From the NCBI RefSeq assembly GCF_016185115.1, contig NZ_JACPOF010000029.1, positions 250,530 to 314,529 on the forward strand: DNA of 64,000 nt, written 5' to 3'. Both the position numbers and the translations under genes were made by a program. Positions 25,744 to 35,193 of this stretch are shown one piece after another. Each line of letters opens with the position of its first letter. The stretch's first letter is position 1. This DNA is from Polaromonas sp. Lineage in GTDB: Bacteria > Pseudomonadota > Gammaproteobacteria > Burkholderiales > Burkholderiaceae_C. The notes below the pieces were generated by a model that was not told the origin of the DNA, did not search any database, and was given only the letters and a program-made list of their open reading frames with translations.

Positions 25744-26844
25744 ATGACCCACCCCTTTCCGCCTGCCCACGCTTTTCGCCCGCTGGCCTGCGTTGTGCTG
25801 GTGTTCACCGGCATGCTGCTCTCCTGCACGGCCACCGCCCAGACACCCAGAAAGCCGGCGTCAGCCAAAACCTCACAGTCTCTGGGCGCACCTTATTCCA
25901 CCCGCCCCGAGGTGATGCAGTTCGCAGACGACCTCGCCGCGCGGCGCAACCTGGACCCGGCCTGGGTGCGCGACGCCATAGGCCAGGCGCGCTACAACGC
26001 CACCGTGGCACGCCTCATGCAACCGGCCGCCAGACCTTTCGTCAAGAACTGGCGCGTGTACCGCAGCCGTTTTATCGACCCGATACGCATAGAAGCAGGC
26101 GCGCGTTTCTGGCGCGCCAACCAGGCCACGCTGGAACGCGCCGAAAAAGAGTACGGCGTACCAGCAGAAATCATCGTCGGCATCATCGGCGTGGAAACCA
26201 TTTACGGCCGCGATACAGGCAGCTTCCGCGTGATGGATTCGCTGGCCACGCTGGCGTTTGACTTCCCGGCAAGCCACCCGCGCGCGCAAGAACGCAGTGA
26301 CTTTTTCAAGGGCGAGGTCGAGCAGTTCCTGACCCTGCAGAGCCGCCGCGGCGCAGACCCCTTCGAGCCGCGCGGCAGCTACGCCGGCGCGATGGGCATG
26401 CCGCAGTTCATGCCGTCCAGCGTCGTCAAGTACGCGGTTGATTTCGACGGTGACGGCAACATCGATTTGCTCAACAGCACGGCCGATGTGATCGGCTCGG
26501 TGGCCAGTTACTTCAGGGCATTTAACTGGCAGACCGGCATGCCCACGCATTACCCCGTCAGCTTCGACAACAGCAGGCTCGACAAGGACGCCCTCATGGC
26601 GCCCGATATCCTGCCCACCTTCAGCGTCGCCAGCTTCACCGCCAAAGGCGCGGTGATTGAAGGCCCGGCGCTGGAGCACAAAGGCCCGCTCGCCCTGATC
26701 GAGCTGCTCAATGGCCCTGACGCACCGCAGTACGTGGCCGGCACCGAGAACTTCTACGTCATCACCCGCTACAACTGGAGCAGTTACTACGCGATGTCGG
26801 TGATTGAGCTGGGCCAGGAAGTGGCGGCGCGCGTGAAACGCTGA
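25744..26844 (+). CDS. mltB: Membrane-bound lytic murein transglycosylase B
   Basis: This 366-residue peptidoglycan lyase has a lipoprotein signal (LLSC, Cys28), so it probably sits in the outer membrane. The catalytic Glu is in IVGIIGVETIYGRDTGSFRVMDSLATLAFDFP. Further family marks are RGSYAGAMGMPQFMPSSVVKYAVDFDGDGNIDL and ITRYNWSSYYAMSVIELGQEV. It is a single gene 54 bp after tgpA. Confidence 0.95.
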   Translation: MTHPFPPAHAFRPLACVVLVFTGMLLSCTATAQTPRKPASAKTSQSLGAPYSTRPEVMQFADDLAARRNLDPAWVRDAIGQARYNATVARLMQPAARPFVKNWRVYRSRFIDPIRIEAGARFWRANQATLERAEKEYGVPAEIIVGIIGVETIYGRDTGSFRVMDSLATLAFDFPASHPRAQERSDFFKGEVEQFLTLQSRRGADPFEPRGSYAGAMGMPQFMPSSVVKYAVDFDGDGNIDLLNSTADVIGSVASYFRAFNWQTGMPTHYPVSFDNSRLDKDALMAPDILPTFSVASFTAKGAVIEGPALEHKGPLALIELLNGPDAPQYVAGTENFYVITRYNWSSYYAMSVIELGQEVAARVKR

Positions 26845-26892
26845 TTTGGGATTCCGTGGCAGCTGTGGGCTGCACCGGCCCTAGCGCGATTC

Positions 26893-27000
26893 GCTATTAA
26901 ATCAATAGCTGCTTACGTACGTATTTAAAGGGCTGAAGGCCTATTTGATGCCTGAAAATGGGCTTTTCAGGCTGATTTTCAGGTATTTTTGGCGCCCAAT
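26893..27000. repeat. Dispersed intergenic repeat, copy 2
   Basis: GCTATTAAATCAATAGCTGC and TTACGTACGTATTTAAAGGG align with the copies at 12418 and 46117. It lies between the convergent mltB and transglutaminase genes. The following AT-rich tail (to about 27090) holds no gene. Confidence 0.65.
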
Positions 27001-27101
27001 TGCGGCTAATTGGCCCATCTCAGAAATAATGCATCAAATATAAATCATTAAGCCGATACGGATTTATATACGACGCATTAAGTCCCGGGCGACCTTAAAG
27101 C

Positions 27102-27920
27102 TCACACCGGCACGATGGTGATGTCCACCGTCATTGATTCTTCACCCCCGCCCTGTCGCACACCCTTGATGGGCGGGCAGGCGTTGTAGTCTGTGCCCAT
27201 GGCCAGTCGCACATGGCGTTGGTCTATCAGGCAGTGGTGGGTGACATCTATGCTGACCCAGCGGCGCGTGGCGACGTCCAGGCAGACATCGCACCAGGCG
27301 TGGCTGGCCAGGTCTGGCTCGTTGGCGGCGTAGAAATAGCCGCTCACATAGCGCGCCGGGTAGCCCAGGCTGCGGCAGATGGCGACCATCACATGGGCCT
27401 GGTCCTGGCAGACGCCGGCGCCGTTTTCAAAAGCCTGCAGCGCAGTGGTCGTGACTGTTGTGCTGTTCTTGAGATAAGCCACCGCATCGGCCACGCCGTG
27501 GCTCAGCGCCAGCAGCGCCTGCAAATCCGCCCTGCCGTCCACACTTTGGGGTATGAACTTGCGCCCGAACTCGGCCAGCAGCCAGTGTGGCTCGGCCAGA
27601 TGGGTGGCGCGCAAAAAGAAATACGGGTGCGGCAGGGTTTCGGGGTCGTTGAACTCGGCAATGCCCAGCGTCTCGACATCGCCTGCCGCATTGACCAGGC
27701 TCCAGCGCACGTTGTCTGCATCCTTGCCGACAAAGGTGTAGGACTGGATGGTGTTGCCGAAGGCGTCTTTCTGGATGTAGAGCTTCTCGGGCGCACCCAC
27801 GCTCCAGAACTTCACCGTTTGCCCGGCGCCTGTTTGCGGCGTGAGCCACAGCGTTTGCAGTGCGTAATGCAGCGGCAGGCTGTACCTGTAATCGGTGACG
27901 TGCCTGACATGAAGTTTCAT
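27102..27920 (-). CDS. Transglutaminase-like cysteine peptidase, amidoligase system 1
   Basis: This 272-residue protein has an N-terminal beta domain (MKLHVRHVTDYRYSLPLHYA) and the core with Cys in GAGVCQDQAHVMVAICRSLGYPARYVSGY, His in SHAWCDVCL and an Asp two residues into the next strand (SIDVTHH). The final GTDYNACPPIKGVRQGGGEE is typical of the family that travels with ATP-grasp and alpha-E proteins. The start at 27920 is chosen from family alignment. It is the third gene of the run 30543-27102, separated from the alpha-E gene by a GC-rich repeat. Confidence 0.9.
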   Translation of the reverse strand: MKLHVRHVTDYRYSLPLHYALQTLWLTPQTGAGQTVKFWSVGAPEKLYIQKDAFGNTIQSYTFVGKDADNVRWSLVNAAGDVETLGIAEFNDPETLPHPYFFLRATHLAEPHWLLAEFGRKFIPQSVDGRADLQALLALSHGVADAVAYLKNSTTVTTTALQAFENGAGVCQDQAHVMVAICRSLGYPARYVSGYFYAANEPDLASHAWCDVCLDVATRRWVSIDVTHHCLIDQRHVRLAMGTDYNACPPIKGVRQGGGEESMTVDITIVPV

Positions 27921-27987
27921 ATCTTTGCAAGCACCCGACCGCAAAAAAAATTGTGACAGCGCCGCGTCGAACGAAGCGGGGTTTTCC

Positions 27988-28080
27988 CAAGCAGGGGCCG
28001 CGGAACCGGCTTTGCCGGGCCGCAGGCGCAGCGCCCCTCCGGGGGGCAGAGAGCTACGCGCAGCGAGCGAACGTGGGGGC
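27988..28080. repeat. GC-rich dispersed repeat next to the alpha-E gene stop
   Basis: It is a related copy of the 15895 repeat, with GCCGCGGAACCGGCTTTGCC, CGCCCCTCCGGGGGGCAGAG and GAACGTGGGGGC, ending directly at the alpha-E stop codon at 28081. Confidence 0.5.
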
Positions 28081-29043
28081 TCAATTCGTTGCCGGCACGA
28101 GAAACTCGCGGCTTAAATGGGCGCCCAATTCGTTCACGCGATCAAGGAACTGCGTGAGGAAGGCATGCAGCCCGTTGGCAAGAATCTCGTCAATCCGCGC
28201 GTACTGAAGGTCAGAGCGCAACTTGCCGGCGCGGCGGCGGGTTTCGCTGGACGTGTCGCTGGTCACCATGGCGAGGTTGCTCATGACTTCGTTGAGGCAG
28301 CCCAGCAATGATCGCGGCATGTCGGCACGCAGGATCAGCAGTTCGGCCACGCGCTCGGGCTTGATGACGTCGCGGTACACCTTGCGGTAGATCTCGAAAC
28401 CCGAGACGCTGCGCAGGATGGAGCTCCAGTGGTAGAAGTCGAACTCCAGGTCTTTCTCTGTCGCGAGGCCCAGAAAATCGCTTTGCACCGCGTGGAACTT
28501 CACATCGACCAGCCGCGCGGTGTTGTCGGCGCGCTCAAGGAATGTGCCCAGGCGCAGGAAGTGGAAGGCCTCATCCTGCAGCATGGTGCCGGCGGTCACG
28601 CCGCGCGACAGGTGCGAGCGGAACTTTACCCATTCAAAAAACTGGCCCGGGTCGCGTTCAAAGTCGCCGTTGTTGAGCATGCGTATGACTTCGAGAAAGG
28701 TCTGGTTCTCGGTCTCCCAGACTTCCGTGGTGAGCGTACCGCGAACGGCGCGGGCGTTTTCACGCGCATTCTTCAGGCAGGAGACGATGCTGGAGGCATT
28801 GGCTTCATCGCGCACCATGAAGTCCATCACGTCGCGCTGGTTGATGCTGTTGCCGTACTTGGCGGTGTAGGCAGGCTTGAGCTCACTGATGCTAAGCAGG
28901 CCCTCCCAGCCGACCTGGGCGGCGCCGGCCGATTGCGGCAGCATGGAGGTCTGGTAGTTGACATCCAGCATCCTAGCTGTGTTCTCTGCGCGCTCGGTGT
29001 AGCGCGACATCCAGAAGAGGTGATCTGCGGTGCGTGACAACAT
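28081..29043 (-). CDS. Alpha-E domain protein (DUF403), amidoligase system 1
   Basis: This 320-residue, all-helical protein begins MLSRTADHLFWMSRYTERAEN, the family signature, with LRLGTFLERADNTARLVDVKFH in the middle. Its biochemical role is not established; it is nearly always encoded beside a circularly permuted ATP-grasp ligase and a transglutaminase, as here. Start is 3 bp after the ATP-grasp stop, so the two are translated together. The C-terminal half of 41725-44589 is its paralogue. Confidence 0.92.
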   Translation of the reverse strand: MLSRTADHLFWMSRYTERAENTARMLDVNYQTSMLPQSAGAAQVGWEGLLSISELKPAYTAKYGNSINQRDVMDFMVRDEANASSIVSCLKNARENARAVRGTLTTEVWETENQTFLEVIRMLNNGDFERDPGQFFEWVKFRSHLSRGVTAGTMLQDEAFHFLRLGTFLERADNTARLVDVKFHAVQSDFLGLATEKDLEFDFYHWSSILRSVSGFEIYRKVYRDVIKPERVAELLILRADMPRSLLGCLNEVMSNLAMVTSDTSSETRRRAGKLRSDLQYARIDEILANGLHAFLTQFLDRVNELGAHLSREFLVPATN

Positions 29044-29046
29044 GAT

Positions 29047-30543
29047 TTAGGCTCCCGCGCCTTGAGATTGCGATTGGGACTGCGACTGCTTGGGCGGTGC
29101 CCCCTCGGCTTCAAGAATCCAGGTGTCCTTGGTGCCGCCGCCTTGAGACGAATTGACGACCAGCGAGCCGTCTTTCAGCGCCACACGGGTCAGGCCGCCG
29201 GGCACCATCTGCACCTCCTTGCCGCTGAGCACAAAAGGCCGCAGGTCGATGTGGCGCGGGGCGATGCCGCTCTCGACATAAGTCGGGCAGGTAGACAGGC
29301 TGAGCGTGGGCTGGGCAATGTAGCCGGAAGGATTCTTGAGCAGCGCGGCGCGGAACTCTTCAATTTCTGCGTTGGTCGACGCCGGGCCGACCAGCATGCC
29401 GTAGCCGCCGGCGCCGTGCACTTCCTTGACGACCAGGTCCTTCAGGTTGGCAAGGGTGTACTTCAGGTCTTCCGGGTTGCGGCACATGTAGGTGGGCACG
29501 TTTTTCAGGATGGGTTTTTCACCGAGGTAGAACTCGATCATCCTGGGAACGTAGGGGTAGATGGACTTGTCGTCGGCCACGCCGGTGCCGATGGCATTGC
29601 ACAGCGCCACATTCCCGCTGCGATACACATTGAGCAGGCCGGCGCAGCCCAGAGTCGATGTGGGGCGGAAGGCCAGCGGGTCGAGAAAATCATCATCCAC
29701 ACGGCGGTAGATCACGTCGACCCGTTTCGGGCCGCGCGTGGTGCGCATGTAGACGAAGTTGTCCTTGACGAACAGATCCTGGCCTTCTACCAGTTCAATG
29801 CCCATCTGCTGCGCCAGGAAGGCGTGCTCGAAATAGGCGGAGTTGTACATGCCAGGGGTCAGCACGACCACGGTCGGGTCGGCGGTCGCGGGCGGCGCAG
29901 ACGCACGCAGGGTTTCCAGCAGCAGATCGGGGTAATGCGCGACCGGAGCCACACGATTTTCGCTGAAGAGTTCGGGAAAGAGCCGCATCATCATCTTGCG
30001 GTCCTCCAGCATGTAGCTCACGCCGCTGGGCACACGCAGGTTGTCTTCGAGCACGTAGTACTCGCCGTTGCCCTGGGCATCGGGCGCACGCACGATGTCG
30101 ATGCCGCTGATGTGCGAGTAGATATTGCCCGGCACATCGACGCCCATCATCTCGGGGCGGAACTGCGCGTTCTGGAAGATCTGCTCGGAGGGAATGACAC
30201 CCGCCTTGAGGATTTCCTGGTCGTGATAGACGTCGTGGATAAAGCGGTTGAGCGCGGTGACGCGCTGGACCAGGCCTTTTTCCATGCTGGCCCACTCATG
30301 GGAGGGGATGATGCGGGGAATCAGGTCAAACGGGATCAGGCGTTCAGTGCCGGCGCCATCTTCATCCTTGGCGCCGTACACGGCGAAGGTGATGCCCACG
30401 CGGCGGAAGATCATTTCAGCTTCAGCGCGGCGCGCCTGCATGGTGTCAGCCGGCTGGCGGGCCAGCCAGCGCTGGTAGCCCTTGTAGTGATCCCTGACCG
30501 AATCGGCGGTCAGGTTCATTTCATCAAACATCGGTCGGCTCAT
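29047..30543 (-). CDS. Circularly permuted ATP-grasp type 2 protein, amidoligase system 1
   Basis: This 498-residue predicted carboxylate-amine ligase shows family marks RRVGITFAVYGAKDEDGAGTERLIPFDLIPRII, FRPEMMGVDVPGNIYSHISGIDIVR, YVLEDNLRVPSGVSYMLEDR, VLTPGMYNSAYFEHAFLA and VVKEVHGAGGYGML. It is thought to form peptide bonds in a small tag or metabolite that the partner transglutaminase handles. An unusual C-terminal tail QSQSQSQSQGAGA follows the fold. First gene of the operon. Confidence 0.92.
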   Translation of the reverse strand: MSRPMFDEMNLTADSVRDHYKGYQRWLARQPADTMQARRAEAEMIFRRVGITFAVYGAKDEDGAGTERLIPFDLIPRIIPSHEWASMEKGLVQRVTALNRFIHDVYHDQEILKAGVIPSEQIFQNAQFRPEMMGVDVPGNIYSHISGIDIVRAPDAQGNGEYYVLEDNLRVPSGVSYMLEDRKMMMRLFPELFSENRVAPVAHYPDLLLETLRASAPPATADPTVVVLTPGMYNSAYFEHAFLAQQMGIELVEGQDLFVKDNFVYMRTTRGPKRVDVIYRRVDDDFLDPLAFRPTSTLGCAGLLNVYRSGNVALCNAIGTGVADDKSIYPYVPRMIEFYLGEKPILKNVPTYMCRNPEDLKYTLANLKDLVVKEVHGAGGYGMLVGPASTNAEIEEFRAALLKNPSGYIAQPTLSLSTCPTYVESGIAPRHIDLRPFVLSGKEVQMVPGGLTRVALKDGSLVVNSSQGGGTKDTWILEAEGAPPKQSQSQSQSQGAGA

Positions 30544-30911
30544 GTACTTTATCTCCGGCTGCGGTGAACGCTGTTTTGTGACTCTAGCTTAGCAAGTTAT
30601 GCGCCAAAGGTTTGACCCGCAGGGATTTTTTTACATGAAGGCGCCGGAGGCCACGGCCTGAAAGTGGGCGATTCAGGGCTGGTGATGCCAGTACCGCAGC
30701 CCTTGCTGCCGCTGGCACAACAATTGTGGCCGGGCGCCGCGCTAGGTCTAGGTAACAGCGCCGGATACCGCAACCGCCGACATCAATAGCGGATGAGAAC
30801 GGCCACATCGAAAGCCATTTGGGCTTAAGCAGGTTTTTCTCTGGCCGTCGGAGGGCAGGACCAACCTATAGCCGATAGGAGATACTCTTTGAAACACACG
30901 GGAGATCGTCA
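30544..30911. other. Gap holding a decayed comEC 3' end and the hamA promoter region
   Basis: The left half carries the comEC 3'-end copy listed separately. The rest, to 30911, holds no gene. A 74-codon minus-strand frame over 30584-30808 overlaps the comEC copy in another frame and is not supported. A GGGAGAT ribosome site lies 7 bp before the hamA ATG. Confidence 0.5.
30677..30755 (-). pseudogene. Remnant copy of the comEC 3' end (left border of the Hachiman insertion)
   Basis: Positions 30677-30717 match 35254-35294 at 40 of 41 bases. Read on the minus strand the remnant encodes LLCQRQQGLRYWHHQP and a stop, against VLCQRQQGPRYWHHQPGV in intact comEC. Upstream the match continues weakly through an in-frame stop (T*RGARP for TWRSDRP) and is lost by about 30755. 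Confidence 0.8.
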
Positions 30912-31670
30912 ATGACTCGATTTGCAGAGTGGTGCACTCAAGCAGAAATACCTGTAACCGTCCATAAATTGCAGGTTCTGCATGCGAATCCCAAGAAACA
31001 GGCAGAAGCCGTGGCAATAGTTGCAGAGGCGGTGCCGGACCACTACGTGATGCCTGACCGTCTCGCCCAACTGCTTACCCGTCTAGGACGGAGTGCCGTT
31101 GCAGCATACGTCAATGAGAAGCTTCCCACGGCTTTGCCCATTAAATCAGGTGATTTGGGCGAAATCCTATGCACGACCTTCGTCTACGAGAGCACTCCTT
31201 TCAGACTCGGCATCAAGCGTCTCCGCTGGAAGGACCATCGCAATATGGCCATGCGAGGCGATGACGTGCTGGCTTTCAGCCTTGACGGAGGAACGGGGCT
31301 TAATGTGCTTAAGGCGGAGGCTAAAAGTCGCGCCAAGATGCCAGCTTCCGTCATCGCTGAGGCTCGCAAGGCACTCTCAGCCTACGGTGAGCTTCCGTCG
31401 CCACACGCCATGAGCTTCATAGCAGATCGACTGGATGGCGCAAGCGACAAACCTCTCCGGGATGCCTTGGACGATGCGCAGCTCAAGCGCAGCCTAAAGC
31501 CCTCCCAAGTCACCCACATGCTGTTTACGTTCACTGGCAATGATCCGTCTACGCTGTTGACCAATAATCTGAATGCATACAAAGGGGGCGCAGCACAACA
31601 CTATGTTGGTCTTCGGGTAGAAAACCACCAAGACTTCATCAAGGCGGTATTTGCGGGCGCGGGGGGCTAA
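30912..31670 (+). CDS. hamA: Hachiman anti-phage nuclease HamA (DUF1837)
   Basis: This 252-residue PD-(D/E)XK-type nuclease belongs to the Hachiman defence system. Candidate active-site residues are Glu84 (SGDLGEIL), Asp117/Asp118 (RGDDVLAF) and Glu136/Lys138 (LKAEAKSR), the right order and spacing for this fold. In known Hachiman systems HamA is held by HamB and released to degrade DNA when infection damages it. The stop overlaps the hamB ATG as TAATG, so expression is coupled. Composition is less GC-rich than the flanking genes. Confidence 0.88.
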   Translation: MTRFAEWCTQAEIPVTVHKLQVLHANPKKQAEAVAIVAEAVPDHYVMPDRLAQLLTRLGRSAVAAYVNEKLPTALPIKSGDLGEILCTTFVYESTPFRLGIKRLRWKDHRNMAMRGDDVLAFSLDGGTGLNVLKAEAKSRAKMPASVIAEARKALSAYGELPSPHAMSFIADRLDGASDKPLRDALDDAQLKRSLKPSQVTHMLFTFTGNDPSTLLTNNLNAYKGGAAQHYVGLRVENHQDFIKAVFAGAGG

Positions 31671-34600
31671 TGGCGACCACTCTCGAAGAACTGCGCACAA
31701 ATATTGAGGCGGCGGTGACCCCGGGTTATCGCCAGCAATTGCTGGCGAGAGGGCAGGCCCGAGGGATGATTTGGCGCGCTGGACTTCTGCCCATTGACGC
31801 TCCCGACTTCAGCCCGGAACTATCAGACGACCTCCTGTCCTTCGGCTATTCGCTACTACTTCATGGGTTGCGATACGTTGACCTAGGTGGCGACTTCAAA
31901 CTATCCCAGGTGGCATTCGAAGTCGCTGCAGAGTCAATCGAAGCCGTGGTCGCCAGAGGTGAAGTCGATGAAAACAGGGACTTTCACCGTTTGGTTGCAG
32001 GCGCAGCCTATCACCTAGGTCGCTATTCAGCTCGAGCCTATTCGTTGTTGTACGAAGGCCTAGGTGAATCAAACCTATCGGTCGTTGAACTCTGTTTGGC
32101 CAAGCTAATGCTCCGAGACATTGAAGGGGTCAACGCGACCGTATCCGGATGGTTCACATCAGACATCGGTTCAGACAACAACCTGATAGCGGCTTTCAGA
32201 ACGGTTGCCAAGGACGATGAGGATAGCCCCAATGAGGACGGCGTTATAGAAGCGATGACGCTAGCGCTCGAAGGAAACTTCCTTTCTGCAATGTCCCAGA
32301 CACTACTCGCCTTAGAACGCGGAGAACGGTCGTTAATTGAGAATGCTCAAGTCCGCCTACGAGAGGGCCTGTCGGTCGCGGGAGAATTGAATCTTGTCAG
32401 CCAATGGTGGACCCATAGGCTGGCCGTTTACATTGTCGATGGGCTCTGGGACAGCAGCTTTCATGTACTGCTGCCGAGCCAAGGGCCCGCAGGCGTTGAT
32501 GTAGGTAACTGGCCGCAGTTGAGAAAGCTGTTCCTCGCCTCGCTTATGCGCCGCCGACGTGCAGAAATTGAATTGTGGCCTTCACAAGCGGACGCGGCGC
32601 AGCGCGTGCTCAATTTTGAGGCCAACCTAGTGCTGTCACTACCGACTAGTGCAGGAAAGACACGTATTGCCGAGTTGTGCATTTTGGCGTGTCTCTCACG
32701 CGGCAAGCGAGTAGTTTTTGTTACCCCGCTTCGAGCTTTGTCTGCCCAGACAGAGGTCACACTTCGACGAACCTTTGGTCCTCTAGGCAAGACCGTTTCG
32801 AGCCTGTATGGAAGCATCGGCGCGAGCGGCGCGGATGTCGACGCGCTCCGCTCTCAGGACATCGTTGTATCCACGCCGGAGAAGCTGGACTTTGCGCTTC
32901 GGAGCGACCCTGATCTGTTAGAAGACATTGGACTAGTGGTGTTGGACGAGGGCCACATGATTGGCTTGGGGGAACGCGAGGTTCGATACGAGGCGCAGAT
33001 TCAAAGGCTATTGAGACGTTCTGACGCAGCTACCAGACGTATTGTTTGCCTATCGGCGATCTTGCCTGAAGGCGACCAGCTTGCAGATTTCACGGCTTGG
33101 CTCACTTTCGACAAAGACGACGGACTTATCAAGAACAACTGGCGCCCCACTCGCTTGCGATTTGGCGAGGTAAATTGGGACCCAAAAAGCAAACTTGGTC
33201 AACTAAATATAGTCGTTGGTGACGAACACCCCTTCGTACCAAAATTCGTGATCGGTAAGACTCTGAGTGCAAGAAGGAATGCCAAGGTCTATCCGTCCAC
33301 ACAGACCGAGTTGTGCATATTCAGTGCCTGGCGATTAATGGAAGATGAGCAGTCAGTACTAATATTCTGCCCTCTTCGGGCCTCTGTTATCCCCTTTGCA
33401 AAACGCATCATCAGTATGTATGGGGACGGACTGATTTCTCCCGTGTTGACGCAACCTGCAGATGTACTGGCCCCCGCTTTAGCAGTCGGAGCTGAGTGGT
33501 TCGGACCTAATCATAAAATTCTTCAATGCCTCCGACTTGGCGTCGCAGTACATCATGGTGATCTGCCAACCCCCTTTAGGAAAGAAGTCGAGAAGCTGCT
33601 TCGTGATGGAGCACTCAGACTGACGGTTTCATCGCCCACGCTTGCACAAGGTCTGAATCTTTCGGCGTCTAGTTTGGTATTTCATGGCCTTTCGCGAGAT
33701 GGTGGAACCATTGCCGAATCAGAGTTCCGCAATGTTGTGGGCCGGGCTGGCCGGGCTTACGTTGACATTGAAGGATTGGTTGTGTACCCAATGTTCGACG
33801 ACCACAGCAAACGTCGCGGCGCGTGGGCACAACTAGTCAGCAGCGAAAAAGGGCGGGAGATGGAGAGCGGTATTCTGCGGCTTTTGGCGTCCTTGCTCGT
33901 GCGGATGACCCAGAAACTTAAGACCAAAGATGTATCTGTGTTGCTGGAATATGTTGCAGGACAGAGCGGGTGGGATTTCCCTGTAATAGAGGGCGAGAGG
34001 AATCGACCTGCGACTGAAGCTGCTGCGGATTGGCCTAAGCACTTAACTAGCCTCGATACCGCCATTTTTAGCTTGCTCGGTGACGCTCAAATCGCCGAGG
34101 CGGAGGTGGAGGCGAAGCTCGACGAAGTACTAACATCCTCGTTATTCATGCGTCGGCTCTCACGGCGAGCCGATGGAACACGAACTGCTCTAGCTGGCGG
34201 ATTGAAGGCGCGAGCCAAGTTCATCTGGGCTAGTTCCTCACCTGCTCAACGACGGGGCTATTTCCTTGCCGGTGTCGGACTTGCCACGGGCAAGGCTCTC
34301 GACAACAGGGCAGAGGAACTTGAGTATTTACTACTCCAGTCAAACCTAGCAGTAGACGCAAGTGAACCCGATAGAGCGGTGCAAGCCATCATCAGTTTCG
34401 CAGACATTGCATTTGAAATTCCGCCTTTCACTCCCAAAAAGCTACCGGAAAATTGGAAGCAAATTTTGGAACTTTGGCTTCGAGGGTTGCCGGTGCCACA
34501 AATCGGCGCCGACGACCCCGATGATGCGGTGTCTCTGATTGAACATGCTTTTGTGTACAACCTCCCGTGGGCCATGGAGGCCGTGCGTGTGAGAGCCGAA

Positions 34601-35164
34601 GCTCACCAAGACTTGTTCTCGGATGACATCACGGTTGCCAACTACGGCAGTACGCACGCGGTCGCAGCCGTTGAGACAGGGACGCTATCGGTAGCAGCCT
34701 CGACCCTTATCAAGGGGGGCTTCGCATCCCGACTCGGAGCAATTCATGTCGTGGCGGTCACGGAAGCTGATTTCGACACGCAAGCCGGTATGAGGGCTTG
34801 GCTAGCATCAGCAGAGATACAGGAACGGAGAGATGACCCTAGTTGGCCGACTATGGAGTCGCACGAACTTTGGCTCGAGTTCACTGCACCGCACGGCGTC
34901 GGCTACACAGCTCCTTGGACAGCAACTGAATATACCGGTCTCGTCACATGGTTTGGTGTACCCATGCCGCCCGGCACCCCCCTGCGACTAGGTGGTGGGC
35001 CAGGCAAAGAAGACGTGATTTACACAGCGGATTTTCAGAAAGTCGGCAAGATTGGATATAGGTTCAATCATCATGCGGTAGGACTGATTGTTGCGACAGC
35101 TACGGGGGCTGCCGACAAAATTCATTTTGAGTATGTCGGACCCAATGACCTGATAGGGCCTTAG
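31670..35164 (+). CDS. hamB: Hachiman anti-phage helicase HamB
   Basis: This 1164-residue superfamily 2, Ski2-like helicase has an N-terminal helical part of about 300 residues, then Walker A LPTSAGKTR (Lys330), RVVFVTPLRALSAQ, DEGH (426-429), SAILPEGD and, in the second RecA domain, LTVSSPTLAQGLNLSAS and ESEFRNVVGRAGRAYVDIEG (about 683-702). The C-terminal 450 residues have no family I recognise and are probably the HamA-binding and regulatory part. Length is in the range of HamB proteins. No toxin or integrase accompanies the pair. Confidence 0.88.
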   Translation: MATTLEELRTNIEAAVTPGYRQQLLARGQARGMIWRAGLLPIDAPDFSPELSDDLLSFGYSLLLHGLRYVDLGGDFKLSQVAFEVAAESIEAVVARGEVDENRDFHRLVAGAAYHLGRYSARAYSLLYEGLGESNLSVVELCLAKLMLRDIEGVNATVSGWFTSDIGSDNNLIAAFRTVAKDDEDSPNEDGVIEAMTLALEGNFLSAMSQTLLALERGERSLIENAQVRLREGLSVAGELNLVSQWWTHRLAVYIVDGLWDSSFHVLLPSQGPAGVDVGNWPQLRKLFLASLMRRRRAEIELWPSQADAAQRVLNFEANLVLSLPTSAGKTRIAELCILACLSRGKRVVFVTPLRALSAQTEVTLRRTFGPLGKTVSSLYGSIGASGADVDALRSQDIVVSTPEKLDFALRSDPDLLEDIGLVVLDEGHMIGLGEREVRYEAQIQRLLRRSDAATRRIVCLSAILPEGDQLADFTAWLTFDKDDGLIKNNWRPTRLRFGEVNWDPKSKLGQLNIVVGDEHPFVPKFVIGKTLSARRNAKVYPSTQTELCIFSAWRLMEDEQSVLIFCPLRASVIPFAKRIISMYGDGLISPVLTQPADVLAPALAVGAEWFGPNHKILQCLRLGVAVHHGDLPTPFRKEVEKLLRDGALRLTVSSPTLAQGLNLSASSLVFHGLSRDGGTIAESEFRNVVGRAGRAYVDIEGLVVYPMFDDHSKRRGAWAQLVSSEKGREMESGILRLLASLLVRMTQKLKTKDVSVLLEYVAGQSGWDFPVIEGERNRPATEAAADWPKHLTSLDTAIFSLLGDAQIAEAEVEAKLDEVLTSSLFMRRLSRRADGTRTALAGGLKARAKFIWASSSPAQRRGYFLAGVGLATGKALDNRAEELEYLLLQSNLAVDASEPDRAVQAIISFADIAFEIPPFTPKKLPENWKQILELWLRGLPVPQIGADDPDDAVSLIEHAFVYNLPWAMEAVRVRAEAHQDLFSDDITVANYGSTHAVAAVETGTLSVAASTLIKGGFASRLGAIHVVAVTEADFDTQAGMRAWLASAEIQERRDDPSWPTMESHELWLEFTAPHGVGYTAPWTATEYTGLVTWFGVPMPPGTPLRLGGGPGKEDVIYTADFQKVGKIGYRFNHHAVGLIVATATGAADKIHFEYVGPNDLIGP

Positions 35165-35193
35165 CCGACAGCTAGTTCCGTCTATCAACGCTA

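Noticed and set aside
29062..30567. 501-codon open frame on the plus strand
   Set aside because: It is antisense to the ATP-grasp gene, with His/Gly/Ala-rich nonsense composition and no ribosome site.
30584..30808. 74-codon minus-strand frame near the Hachiman border
   Set aside because: It covers the comEC 3'-end remnant in a different frame from the comEC match; there is no independent support for coding.
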